The translations under genes were made by a program, and so were the position numbers. From positions 124,001 to 188,000 of the forward strand of contig JAPVLO010001001.1 in assembly GCA_027257055.1 (NCBI GenBank): a DNA stretch of 64,000 nt, written 5' to 3'. Below are positions 24,523-35,785 of this stretch, piece after piece. The stretch comes from Cephalopachus bancanus. Lineage: Eukaryota > Chordata > Mammalia > Primates > Tarsiidae. Under the pieces are notes generated by a model. The model was not told where the DNA came from. It worked only from the letters and a program-made list of their open reading frames with translations, and made no database searches. Position 1 is the first letter of the stretch. Every line of letters begins with the position of its first letter.

Positions 24523-25639
24523 TTAGCGCAGGACTCGACCTATGTTCCCCAACTGCAATAATATGAACTGTGGAGGTCATGGTATACACAATCCTTATAG
24601 AATTAAAGGGCGCTCTCCCAGAAAAATAATGAAAGTAATACTAGGAAGAAGCTCCTTGTCTTAGCCAGGAATTTTCATTATTCCTGAAGTGGTGTATTTG
24701 GATTACACTGGGGGAATCCAGGTGCTTGTTGCTCCCCCAAATAAAAATGTAGAGTTCAGCCGGGCTCAGTGGCTCAGCCTGTAATCCCGCGCCTTGGGAG
24801 GCTGAGGTGAGTGGATTGCCTGAGCCCACGGGTTCGAGACCCACCTGGGCAGCGAGATCTCATCTCTACAATAAGTCAAAAAAATCAGCCGGGTGTGGTA
24901 GCACATGCCTGTAATTCCGGCTACTTGGAAGGCTGAGGCAGAAGGATCGCCGGAGCCCAGTAGGTCAAGGCTGCGGTGGCCAGGAGCGGCCACTGCACTC
25001 AAGTCTGGGCGACAGAGTGAGACTCCAACTCAAAAAATAAATAAATAAATAAAATAAAAATGTAGTTTAACAAAGGTCAGAGAGTAGCCCATTTGCTGCT
25101 CAACCTTATTACAAAACACACAAAACTGTAAATATCCTGCATAGTTGTGACTCTGGTTTGGCTCTAGCAATTTTGATTTCTGTGTCCTGGAGATAACTAA
25201 TTCTAGACCTTTAAAATCTAATGTATTCAAGGAGTTAACATTAAAGGCTTATTGGATACAGGAGCTGACGTAGCTTGCATTTTTGTGAAAGATGGACCTG
25301 CTTCATGATCTACTCAAATAGCACCTTCGAGACTCATGGGCATTAGACCTGAACCCTCAGTAGACAAAATCTCCAAAATTTGAAATTAGACAGACCATGA
25401 GACTTTAGGAACCTTTTGCCTATATGTCATTCCATTTATTCCCTTTACACTATGGAGAAGAGACATTCTTGCTCAAATGGGAATGCTTTTATATAGCCCA
25501 AATAAGAAAGTTTAGGCAAAATTGATACAAATGGGCTATGATCCCTTTAAGAGACCTGGCAAAACTGGACAAGGAATTCAGGAATCTCTCCAAGTGAATG
25601 AAAAGACAAACAGAGCTGGTATTGCCTACTGAATTTTAT
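24523..25639 (+). pseudogene. Unit 5 pro: dUTPase (split by an Alu), protease, G-patch
   Basis: dUTPase motif 1 is intact as SAGLDLCS near 24525-24548. Motif 3 reads VVYLDYTGGI near 24690. The Alu at 24759-25047 separates it from motif 4. The protease active site is intact in its triad, LLDTGADVACIFV near 25245-25285, and the unusual ACIFV is shared with unit 12. The LWRRDILAQMG box is near 25450. A deletion of about 35 bp removes the segment between G-patch and RT. Confidence 0.8.
24759..25047 (+). mobile_element. Alu SINE, full-length dimer
   Basis: Head GCCGGGCTCAGTGGCTCAG, two arms, tail of AAATA repeats. The flanks AATAAAAATGTAG at 24740-24752 and again near 25051-25064 form an imperfect target duplication. 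It splits the dUTPase of unit 5. Confidence 0.95.
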
Positions 25640-26945
25640 CCTGGTTAGCTGACAAACCGGTTTATGTGGAACACTGGCCCATGCACTCAGAAAAAGTTGA
25701 GGCAGCCAAAAAACTAGTCTAATAACAATTAGAGGCAGGTCATATAAAGCCTTCTACTATCCCCTCTGAATGGCAACCACTAGACCTTGAAACACTCCTA
25801 TTTTTTCCATTAAGAAAAAATCTGGTAGATAGGGACTTTTACAGGATTTGAGAGCTTTTAACGCTGCTATGGAAGCCATAGAGGCGTTGCAGCCTGGATT
25901 GCTATCCGCAGTCGCTATACATGTTAACTTTAATATTATATTCATTGATTTGCAGGATTTTTTCTTTACTATACTTTTAAGCCCAGAGCATTGTAAACAA
26001 TTTTCCTTTAATTTAGCCTCCAAGAATTTAAAGCTACCATTTCAAAGATCTCAATGGAAAGTCCTGCCACAAGGAATGAAAACAGCCCTAACTTGTGCCA
26101 AAGTATGTGGACGCAGCATTACAATTAGAAGCCAATATCCTTATCTCTATTTAATCTATTATATGGATGACATTTTGCTGGCTCATGGAAATCGCGCCTT
26201 TTTACATGAATTTCTTAATGAAACTGTGACTGCTATCACTGATTGCAGTTTAAAAATTTCTCCTGAAAAATTTCAAACCAATCCTCCTTTCAAATATCTT
26301 GACCATGTTTTAAACACACGAAAGGTAAGTCACCAAACTTTACAATTACGAAAAGATCACTTGGTAATATTTAATGATTCCAAATATTGTTGGGAAATAT
26401 TAATCGGATTAAATCATATTTACATATCACCACGGTAGATGTAAATCCTGTGCTCAATATTTTACAGGGCGATTTTTCTCCCAATTCTAAGAGAATTTTC
26501 TCATCAGAGACCACGGAAGCCTTGTCCCGTGTGGAAAAAGCTTTTGAGCATCAAAAATTTAAAGAGTAGAATCCCACCTAACTTAGGACTTAATTATACT
26601 GGCCACTCTCCACAATCCCGCAGGATGTCTGTGGCAAGAATGCCCAAAGTAATGTCTCCTTCTGTCAGTAACTTCTAAAATAATATTGCATTCCTATTGC
26701 TAGTTAGTAGGTTGATAAATAACTAAAGGGAGACAATGAAGTGTTCATCTATTTGGACATGATTCATATTTTTGTTATTCTTTATGAGAGACTTCAATTT
26801 CAAACTTTGTTTTAATCTAGTTACGATTGACAATTTACATGAACTGATTTTCGAAAACATGGTTTATTTTACTCCTCAAGCAAACATGTTACTAATAATA
26901 CTTTTCTATGAAAGACACTCTTACTCACCTCCCATTTGCTGTTAG
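25640..26945 (+). pseudogene. Unit 5 pol: best-preserved RT palm of the array
   Basis: A single open frame of 196 codons (25848-26438) covers fingers, motif A ([13 protein letters not shown]), the PQG segment and an intact YMDDILLAHGN box near 26160-26190. The one-base frame change seen in other units is offset here by a nearby deletion, so the bridging stretch (KVCGRSITIRSQ) is not the family sequence. Thumb open at 26387-26569; connection to about 26945. No RNase H or integrase follows. Confidence 0.88.
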
Positions 26946-27329
26946 TATAATTCACCCTTAAATAATTATAAAGCTTCGTGCTTAATGTCTTCTCTCAAGT
27001 TTTAACCACTAACAGTCCAACTCAGAGCTATCATACAAAATATTGGTGGACTGAAATGCTGAAGCCTATAGGATTTGATCCCAGCTTAGCCACAAGAACT
27101 GCACCACCAATTAGTATATCAATCTGGTCTCATAATAACAGCGAAAAAACTGGTTGCTCATCCAGCAAGACAGTGGGTATCCAAAGTGGAGAGAGTACAT
27201 TTATGGATCTAAAGTAAACTATTCCATACCTGTTGAAAAATTATAACAGCTACTATTGGAAATAAAGAAAATATTTAACCTTACTTATGGAGGGCCCTTG
27301 CTGCCCTGAAGCCCACTGTTTTTGCTTGA
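26946..27329 (+). pseudogene. Unit 5 env: N-terminal surface remnant only
   Basis: The surface segment (open at 26978-27217, with SLATRTAPPISISIWSHNNS) stops about 27329. The rest of the surface subunit, the whole transmembrane subunit, and the polypurine tract are deleted. The break joins a short piece of gag and then mid-LTR sequence. Confidence 0.78.
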
Positions 27330-27348
27330 CCACTAATGATGTTAATGA
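27330..27348 (+). other. Short gag-derived filler at the unit 5/LTR E deletion junction
   Basis: CACTAATGATGTTAATGATG matches the matrix segment found, for example, near 32926-32945, and not env or LTR. It sits between env sequence ending TTGAC and LTR sequence starting AAGTTAATAATTCAC. A few bases at each side are ambiguous. Confidence 0.7.
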
Positions 27349-27807
27349 TGAAGTTAATAATTCACAATGGTGGTTTCTCGTTTAAACATTGAGTGAAGTT
27401 AATTCCAGGTGATGTAGTTGTAATACATTTAAAGGTAAATAAGAAACTGGTTTAGGGAACATTAAGGTAGAATAAGATACGAAAAGACAATTTGTGGTTG
27501 TTCTTCCTCATGTTCTTCCTTATATTCTTCTTTATGTCTCATAAAACATTAGCTTGAGAGTAGGGGGTGTCCTTTGTTCACCTGGACCTCTTCATGGGAA
27601 AGGCACATGCTAACTTTTGTTCCCGTGATGATAAATTTGCAGAGTTTGGGGATAAAAGCCCTGGTATTACATCCATTCAAACGCTTCTGCTTACTAAGCA
27701 GTAGTCCGGTCTGTTTCTCTCTCTCCAGGGTCTTCTTTCTTTTGTAAAACTCCAATGCTGTCACCCCTGAAAGGAAACCCAGAACCTTGCAGGGCAGGAC
27801 TCCTGCA
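27349..27807 (+). mobile_element. LTR E, 5'-truncated (type 2)
   Basis: Only the last 459 bp of the LTR remain, from AAGTTAATAATTCAC to GCCTGCA; about 500 bp of U3 including the AATAAA region is missing. GATGTAGTTGTAAT marks it as type 2. The primer-site-like sequence after it is the closest to the array consensus. Confidence 0.8.
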
Positions 27808-27809
27808 AC

Positions 27810-27829
27810 TAGCGCCTAAACCTCAGGCC
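27810..27829 (+). promoter_or_regulatory. Degenerate primer-binding site (tRNA-Lys type)
   Basis: TAGCGCCTAAACCTCAGGCC begins two bases after the LTR's terminal CA. It lines up with the tRNA-Lys(1,2) site apart from scattered changes. A donor-like AAAGGTAAGC follows at about 27834-27843, as expected for a retroviral leader. Confidence 0.5.
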
Positions 27830-27963
27830 CTGGAAAGGTAAGCTTTTTCTAGTTTCAGCATGGCAAGAAACCCATCCAGGGTGCTGCACATCCTTCTCTA
27901 GGAACAGTCAGAAATAAGATGGGTAAGGATTACTTTTTGTAACTCCAGATCCATGACACAACC

Positions 27964-28563
27964 ATGGGCCAGAACGAATCTAAGGAACAACAAATATTCA
28001 TTCTATAGTAAAGAATACCTTGTCTAAACGTGGAACTAAGTTTCTCTAATAATCTAATCCTCTTTTTGCATTTTGTGCAGAAAAATATTGTTTCCTGAGG
28101 ATGATACTGTAGATTTGGATACCTGGGCCAAAGTTGAGGAAAAACTAAATTTGTGTTACACAGATCATGCTCCTGAGAAAGTGCCATCTGAGGCTTTGCC
28201 TTGTTGTAATTAGTTAAAGATGCTTTAAATAGACAGCAGGTTTATGAGAAATTTCCTTCAAAAAGGCCAGTGATCATGATGATGGTGAAGAAACATTTGA
28301 CAACTGCTTTGGCACCCCCTTTAAATGATGACATGTTATTTCACAAAATAAGGCTGAATTGGAGGATGCAGTCACAAAATAACATGATCAGAAATATCCA
28401 AATAATGTTACTGTACCTCTTTCTAAGGCTTTCCTTTAAATGTTGAGTATATAAAATGAAGCCTAGACCTAGTTACACTTTTTCTTTTCTCAAAGGTTTC
28501 AGGAAACTAAAGCTCTAAGAAGCAAAATATATAAGTAATATATATTAAATAATATAATATACT
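27964..28563 (+). pseudogene. Unit 6 gag, truncated after matrix
   Basis: ATG 27964 opens MGQNESKEQQIFIL and then a stop. Matrix similarity continues to about 28439. The AT-rich linker is cut short near 28563, where sequence jumps to the middle of dUTPase. The nucleocapsid knuckle and N-terminal dUTPase are therefore absent. Confidence 0.74.
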
Positions 28564-29319
28564 TATTAGGAGTAAATGGCCCACTACCAAAAAAAATAGA
28601 GGGAGTAATACAAGGCAGAAGCTACTTGTCTTAGCCAGCAATTTCCGTTATTCCTGGAGTGGTGGATTTGGATTACACAGGATTAATCCAGGTGATTGTC
28701 GCACCCCCTAATAAAGCTGTACAGTTTCACAAGGGTAAGAAAATAGCCCATTTGCTGCTCCAGCGTTATCCCAGAGCACATAAAACTTTAATGTGGTGGC
28801 TCTGGATTTGGCTCTAACGATGTTGCTTTTGGAGTTCTGGAGATTACTAATTCTGGAACTTTAAAACCTTATATATTCAAGGAGTTAACATTAAAGACTT
28901 ATTGGATACAGGAGACGACATATCTTACACTGCTGGGAAAGATTGGCCTGCTTCATGACCTACTCAAATAGCACCTTCAGGACTCATAGGCATTGGGTGA
29001 GCACACTCAGTAGTCAAAAGCTCAACAAATTTTAAATTAGACAGACCATGAGACTTTAGAAACCTTTTGCCCATATGTGATTCCATCTAACCTCTTTACA
29101 TTATCGGGAAGAGACTGTCTTGCTCAAATGGGAATTCTTCTATATAGCCCTAAAAACAAAGTTTCAGCACAAATGAAATGAATGGGCTATGGTCCCTTTA
29201 AGGGACCTGGCAAAAATGGACAGGGAATGCAGGAACCTGTCCAAGTTAATGAAAAGACAAACCAAGCTGGTATTGCCTACTCAGATTTATCCTAGGGGTC
29301 ATTGTTCCCAAGACTGTCG
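28564..29319 (+). pseudogene. Unit 6 pro: 3' dUTPase, protease, G-patch
   Basis: dUTPase resumes at TTAGGAGTAAATGGCCC. Motif 3 VVDLDYTGLI (near 28660-28690) and a motif 4-like segment are kept. The protease triad is intact (LLDTGDDISYTAG near 28885), although the following residues differ from other copies. The LSGRDCLAQMG box is near 29105 and the G-patch-like KNGQGMQEP near 29215. Confidence 0.8.
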
Positions 29320-30890
29320 AACCTATTACCTGGTAAGATGATTAACCGGTTTATGTGGAACAATGGCCCATTCACTCAGAAAACGTTAAGGCAGCCAAAA
29401 AACTAGTCTAACAACAATTAGACGCGGGTCATATAAACTCTTCTGCTATCTCCTCTGAATGGCAGCCACTAGTCCTTGAAACACTCCTCATTTTGCTATT
29501 AAGAAAAAATGGTAAATGGAGACTTTTACATGATTTGAGAGCTTTTAATGCCACTATGGAAGCCATGGGAGCCTTGCAGCCTTGATTGCTATCCACAGTT
29601 GCTATACCTGTTAATTTTAATATTATAGTCAATGTTTTATAGGATTTTTTCTTTACTATACTTTTAAGTCCAGAGCATTGTAAACAATTTTCCTTTAGTT
29701 TACCCTCCGAGAATTTAAAGCATACATTTCAAAGATTTCAAAGGAAAGTCCTGCCACAAGGAATGAAAAGAGCCCAACCTTGTGTCAGAAGTATGTGGAT
29801 GCTGCTTTACAATGTATTAGGAGCCAATATCCTTATCTCTATATTTTCCATTATATAGATGACATTTTGCTGGCTCACGGAAATCGTGTCTTTTTACATG
29901 AATTTCTTAATGAAACTGTGATTGCTCTCACTGATTGCAGTTTAAAAATTTCTCCTACCCGGGCTCAGTGGCTCAGCCTGTAATCCCGCGCCTTTGGGAG
30001 GCTGAGGTGAGTGGATTGCCTGAGCCCGCGGGTTCAAGACCCGCCTGGGCAGTGAGAGTCATCTCTACAATAATCAAAACATCAGCCGGGTGTGGTAGCA
30101 CATGCCTGTAATTCTGGCTACTCGGATGGCTGAGGCGGAAGGATCGCCGGAGCCCAGCAGGTCAAGGCTGCGGTGGCCGGAAGCGACCACTGCACTCCAG
30201 TCTGGGCAACAGAGTGAGATTCCAACTTAAAAAAAAAAATTTCTCCTGAAAAATTTCAAACCAATCCTCCTTTCACATATCTTGACCATGTGTTAAACAC
30301 ACAAAAGTTAAGTAGCCAACATTTACAATTACAAAAAGATCACTTGTTGATATTTAATGATTTCCAAAATCTTTTGGTAGATATTTAACAGATTAAATCT
30401 TATTTAATATCACTACGGTATATGTAAATCCTTTGTTCAATATTTTATTTTTTCTCCCAATTCTGAGAGATTTCTCATATCAGAGACCAAGAAAGCCTTG
30501 TCGCTTGTGGAATAGGCTACCATGTCTGAAATGTTAAAAGAGTTGATTCCCAGCTACCTTAGAACTTAATTATTCTGACCACTCTACACAATCCCACAGG
30601 ATGTCTGTGGCAAGAAGGACCAATGGAATGGCTCCATCTGTCAGTAACTTTTAAAATAATATTGGGTTCCTCTCCGTAGTTAGTAGGCTGATTAATTACT
30701 AATGGGAGACAAAGAAGTGTTGAATTGTTTGGACATGATCTTCAGAATATTGTTATTCCTTATGAGAGAATTCAAAGTCAGATTTTGTTTTAAACTAGTT
30801 AGGATTAACAATTTGCATGTACTGATTATAGGAAACATGATTTATTTTGTATTAAACCAAAGACACTATTAAAAATTATTTTTACCGATG
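29320..30890 (+). pseudogene. Unit 6 pol: RT and connection, split by an Alu
   Basis: Motif A is damaged (NVL in place of IDL near 29630). The active-site box reads [11 protein letters not shown] near 29850-29880 and is open within 29780-29983. The Alu at 29957-30234 cuts the frame shortly after. Thumb and connection continue to about 30890, where a deletion joins connection directly to the env fusion-peptide region. Confidence 0.86.
29957..30234 (+). mobile_element. Alu SINE, full-length dimer
   Basis: Head ACCCGGGCTCAGTGGCTCAG, two arms, poly(A) tail. Perfect 13-bp duplication AAAAATTTCTCCT at 29944-29956 and 30235-30247. Inserted in the RT of unit 6. Confidence 0.97.
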
Positions 30891-31502
30891 AATAGTTATT
30901 GCTACTTCAGTAACAGTTGCACCTGTGGCACTAGCTCAGGAGGTTTACACGTCAACTTTTGCTAATTAGCTAATTAAAAATGTTTTTATAGCCTGAGCTA
31001 CCCAAGAAGTTATTGATTAGAAATGGAGAACAGAGTTTATGCCTTGCAAGTAGCATTTCTAACAGTAGGACAATAACTTGTGATCTTAAAAGTTAGGTTG
31101 GCTCTTCGATGTCACTCTGGCATTAAATGGTTTTTCCTCACTTCTTTAAAGGTAAATAAATCTGTCCACACATGAGGCAAGATTAAAAATCGTATTCTTG
31201 TAGTTTGGAAACATTCGAACTTGAGTATAGACCTCACTAATTTTCACCAAAAAAATCCTAGAACTTATGGTTGCTGAAAATCAATTCTGGTCTACTGAGT
31301 TGGCCCGTTCTATATTTAAAATATTTCTTCATTCATTAATCAAAAATCATGATGTCCATATTCATCAATGTCGGAATTTGCGGAGCAGTTATCCTTTAGT
31401 TGCTTTGTCTATGTCCTATCATCTTCAGAGTGCATCAGAAGAGCATATCTCCGCTCCACACAGAATTCAAGAGTTTTCTGCTTAAAAATGAAAAACGGGA
31501 GA
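30891..31502 (+). pseudogene. Unit 6 env: transmembrane subunit only
   Basis: Sequence begins inside the fusion-peptide-like run (ATSVTVAPVALAQ), so the surface subunit and cleavage site are gone. The ectodomain keeps the first part of the Cys-x5-Cys loop (RCHSGIKW; the second Cys is Trp). The membrane-span region near 31370-31410 has a stop. A good purine tract, AAAAATGAAAAACGGGAGA, lies at 31484-31502. Confidence 0.76.
31484..31502 (+). promoter_or_regulatory. Polypurine tract before LTR F
   Basis: AAAAATGAAAAACGGGAGA directly precedes the LTR's TGTTG. Such tracts prime plus-strand synthesis in retroviruses. Its position fixes the LTR start. Confidence 0.65.
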
Positions 31503-32462
31503 TGTTGACAGCTTGCCACGTTTTCCCACTGAGCATTAGAGATCAGGGAGGACCATGAAACCCGATACATCTAGGACGTATTCAGGAGCTGTTGACGTCA
31601 TTCCCTACCCTTTTTCCACTCAGCACAAGCAACCAGGAAAACATCTTGCTGGCTCTAACAGAGAAGTCTGAAAGCAAAACGACCACAGCTGACATCAGAG
31701 TCTTTGTTCCCATATTTCATGATTAATTTTGTGGTTGTTTTTAAACAATTTATGCTCAATTTTAAGTCACAGTAGGAGACAGTAAGAGTCAAAGTTTCTC
31801 TTGATCTAATTTTAGAAATGCATAGATATAGGTCCTAGAAAATAGTTGATGTAGAGTAAGAAAATTTAAGTAACCATTTTATTTTTGAAGTATGGTTAGT
31901 GCAGTTTGATTTAGGGAGGTCAGTGATGTTTGAATTAGGTGCTAGGAGAGTGTAAACATAGCAGCAATTGTTTTAATAAAAACCAGTTTCAATTAGTACA
32001 GAAATTAGAAGTTAATAATTCACCACGGTGGTTTCTGGTTTAGACATTCAGTGAAGTTATTTCAAGGTGATGTAGTTGTAATAAAATTAACGGCACATAG
32101 GAAACTGGTTTGGGAAACATTAATGTAGCATAAGATAAAAAAGACAATTTGTGGTTGTTTCTCCTCATGTTCTTCTTTATATTCTTCTTTATGTATGATA
32201 AAACATTTGCTTGAAACTGGGGGTGTCATATGTTCACCTAGACCAATTCATGTGAAAGGCACATGCTACCATTTTTTCCCATGATGATAAGTGTGCAGAG
32301 TTTTGGGATAAAAACCCTGGGATTACCCCATTCAAAGTCTTCTGCTTACTAAGCAGGAGTCCAGTCCCTTTCTCTCTCTCCAGTATCTTTTTTCTTTTGT
32401 AAATCGCCAACACTGTCACACCTGGAATGGACCCCAGAATGTAGCAGGGCAGGACGCCTTCA
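31503..32462 (+). mobile_element. LTR F (type 2)
   Basis: 960 bp, TGTTGACAGC to GCCTTCA. Type 2 markers AATAAAAACCAG and GATGTAGTTGTAATA. A primer-site-like TAGTGTCTAAACCTTGAGCC starts at 32465. No insertions. Confidence 0.82.
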
Positions 32463-32619
32463 ACTAGTGTCTAAACCTTGAGCCCATGAAAGGTAAGATT
32501 TTTCTAGTTTCAGGAGGGCTAGGAAATTATCCAAGTGTGATGAAGACACTTCTGTAGAGACAACCAGAAAGAAGAAAGATAAGGGTTACTTTTCGTAATG
32601 CCAGAGCCATGACAAAACC

Positions 32620-33637
32620 ACGGGACAGAGCGAATCAAAGGAACAACAAATATTCATCAGTATAGTAAAGAATATGTTGTCTAAACGTGCAGCTAAGGTT
32701 TCTTCTAATAAGCTAGCCCTCTTTTTGATTTTGTGCAGAAAAATATTGTTTCCTGAGGACAATACACTGGATTTGGATACCTGGACCAAATATGGGGAAA
32801 AACTAAAATTGTATTACACAGAGCATGGTCCTGAGAAAATGCCATCTGATGCTTTGCATTGTTGAAATTAATTAAAGATGCTTTAAATCCACAGCAGTAT
32901 TATGAGAATTTTCCATCCAAAAAGGCCACTAATGATGTTAATGATGAAGAAAGCAGTCACCACTGCTTTGGCACCCCCTTTACATGATGACAATTTATTT
33001 CCCCAAATAAGGCAGAATTCGTGAATGGAATCGTAAAATATCATGAGCAGAACTATCCTACTAATGTTACTGCACTTCTATCTAAGGTTTTCCTTTAAGG
33101 GTTGAGAATACTGCAAAAAAAGCCTGGACTAGTTAAACTGGTCCTTTCTTAGAGGGTTCTGGGCTCTAGAGCTGTAATAAGCAAAATATATAAGTAACAT
33201 ATAAGTAATATAATTCAAATAAGGAATAAAGGAATATAAACAATATATATAAGCAATATATAAACATTTCAATCACAAGTATATTAGTAATAAGCAAAAG
33301 CATATGTCATTATACTCTTGCTTGAATTGAGTGGCAATTTGGATATTTTATCACAATCTGTCTGGTCAAGTAAGGTATGGATACTTTACAAGGCACATTG
33401 TCACCTCATACTGGGGCTACTCGACCAAAAACACTGTGTCCTAAATGTCATAAAAGCTGTCAGGGGGAAAAGAGTCTTGGTGTAAATTTTACAGAAACAG
33501 CACTCCCGTTATTCAGCAAATCATACTGCTTCAGAGCCAGAGGGGCTAGACCTGGCCCCATATCAATAGGGGCATCTACCACCATGAATGCATTCATTCC
33601 TTTAATCCATTGCAGAGCTCATCTGAGCCACTCCAGT
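32620..33637 (+). pseudogene. Unit 7 gag; start codon changed to ACG
   Basis: The start reads ACGGGACAG. After it the frame continues as GQSESKEQQIFISIV. An open piece at 32674-32865 contains LDLDTWTKYGEKLKLYYTEHG. Matrix ends about 33098 and the AT-rich linker is at 33178-33300. The knuckle CPKCHKSCQGEKSLG lies within the ORF at 33377-33640, with the zinc-binding His changed to Gln. Confidence 0.73.
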
Positions 33638-34469
33638 TAGTGCAAGGCTCACCTCTGTTCCCCCATTGCAATAATATTAACCCCAGATGTCCTGGTAACC
33701 CCGCTCCTAATAGGAGTAAAGGTTTTACTCCCAGAAAAAATAGAGAGAGTAATGCAAGGCAGAAGCTCCTTTTCTTGGCCAAAATTTTCATTAATCCTGG
33801 AGTGGTGGATTTGGAATACACAGGAGGAATTCAGGTGCTTGCCGTTCCTCCTAATAAAACTGTACAGTTTAACAAAGGTCAGAAAATAGCCCACTTGTTG
33901 CTCCAGCCTTATCACAAAGCACGTAAAACTGTAAATAACCTGTCTTGTGGTGTCTCTGGATTTGGCTCTAGCCATGTTGTTTTGGGGTTCTGTAGATTAC
34001 TATTCTGGACCTTTAGAACCTTATATATTTAGGGAGTTAACATTAGAGCCTTATTGGACAAAGGAGCTAGCATATCTTGCATTTATGGAAAAGATTGGCC
34101 TACTTCATGACCTACTCAATTAGCACCTTTGGGACTAATAGGCATTGGTCGAGCACCCTCAGTAGTCAAAAGCTCTAAAATTTTAAATTGGACAGACCAA
34201 GAGACTTTAGGAAATTTTTACTCCTATGTCATTTTATCTATCCCCTTTACATTATGGGGAAGAGACATTCTTGCTCAAATGGGCATGCTTCTATATAGTC
34301 CTTATAACAAAGTTTCAGTGCAAATGATACAAATGAGCGAAGGTCCCTTTACGGGACATGCAAAAACGGACAGGAAATGCAGGAAACTGCTCAAGCTAAT
34401 GAAAACACAAACCGAGCTGGTATTGCCTACTCTAATTTGTCCTAGAGGCCATTTTTCCCAAGACTGCCG
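33638..34469 (+). pseudogene. Unit 7 pro: dUTPase, protease, G-patch
   Basis: Motif 1 is broken by a two-base loss. The rest of dUTPase is open in 33610-34032: GVVDLEYTGGI, then KTVQFNKGQKIAHLLLQP, the typical motif 3 and motif 4/5 region. The protease active site near 34050 reads LLDKGASISCIY, with DTG changed to DKG. The C-terminal half is open at 34129-34491 with IPFTLWGRDILAQMG near 34240-34284. Confidence 0.83.
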
Positions 34470-35785
34470 AAACTATTACCTGGTAAGCTGATGAACCGGT
34501 TATGTGGAACAATGGCCATGCAATCAGAAAAGGATTACGACAGTCAAAAAAAGAGTCTAACAACAATTAGAGGCAGGCCATATAAAGCCTTCTACTACCC
34601 CTCTGAATGTCAAACACTAGTGCTTGAAACACTCCTATTTTTACCATTAAGAAAAAATCTTGTAAATGGAGACTTTTACAGGATTTGAGAGCTATTAACG
34701 CTACTATGAAAGTCATGGGAGCATTGCAGCCAGGGTTGCTATCACCAGTCGCTATACCTGTTAACATTAATATTATAGTAATTGATTTACATGATTTTAT
34801 CTTTACTATACATTTAAGCCCAGAGGATTGTAAACAATTTTCCTTTAGTTTACCCTTCGAGAATTTAAAGCAAACATTTCAAAGATTTCAATGGAAAGTC
34901 CTGCCACAAGGAATGAAAATAGCCCTACCTTGTGTCAGATGTAGGTGGACGCTGCTTTACAATGTTTTAGAAGCCAATATCCTAATCTCTATATAACCAA
35001 TTATATGGCTGACATTTTGCTGGCTCACGGAAATTGTGAATTTTTAAATGAATTTCTTAATGAAACTGTGTGCTCTTACTGATTGCGATTTAAAAATTTC
35101 TCCTGAAAAATTTCAAACCAATCTTCCTTTCAGATATATTGACCATGTGTTAAACACACAAAAGGTAAGTCACCAACCTTTACAATTATGAAAATATCAC
35201 TTGATGATATTAATGATTTCTAAAATCTGTTTGGAGATATTAATCAGATTGAATCTTCTTTAATATCACCACGGTAGATGTAAGTATTTTTCAATATTTT
35301 ACTGTGGTATTTCCTCACAATTATGAGAGATTTCTCACATCAGAGACCAAGGAAGCCTTGTCCATTGAGGAAAAGTCTATTGGGTCTAAAAAGTTAAAAT
35401 AGTAGTTTCGCACCAACCTTAGTACTTACTCATGCTGGCCAATCTCCACAATCCCAAAGGATGTCTGTGGCAACAAGATCCATTCGAATGGCTACATCTG
35501 TCGGTAACATTTAAATTAATATTGGATTCCTATCCCTAGTTAGTAGGTTGATTAATAACTAAAGGGAGATGAAGAGGTGTGGAATTGCTTGGACATGTTC
35601 TTCGGAATATTGTTGTTCCTTAGGAGAGACTTCAACTTCAAACTTTATTTTAAACTAGTTATGACTGACAATTTTCATGAACTGATTATAGAACACCTGC
35701 TATATTTAATGCTCAACCAAACATGTTGCTAATAATTATTTTTTCCTACAAAAGACACTTCTACTCACCTCCCATTTGCTTTTAG
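34470..35785 (+). pseudogene. Unit 7 pol: RT and connection
   Basis: N-terminal RT is open at 34491-34688. Fingers and palm are open at 34685-34996, with motif [15 protein letters not shown] and FQWKVLPQG. The active-site box reads YMADILLAHGN near 34997-35030: the first catalytic Asp is Ala. Thumb and connection are heavily shifted. Confidence 0.86.
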
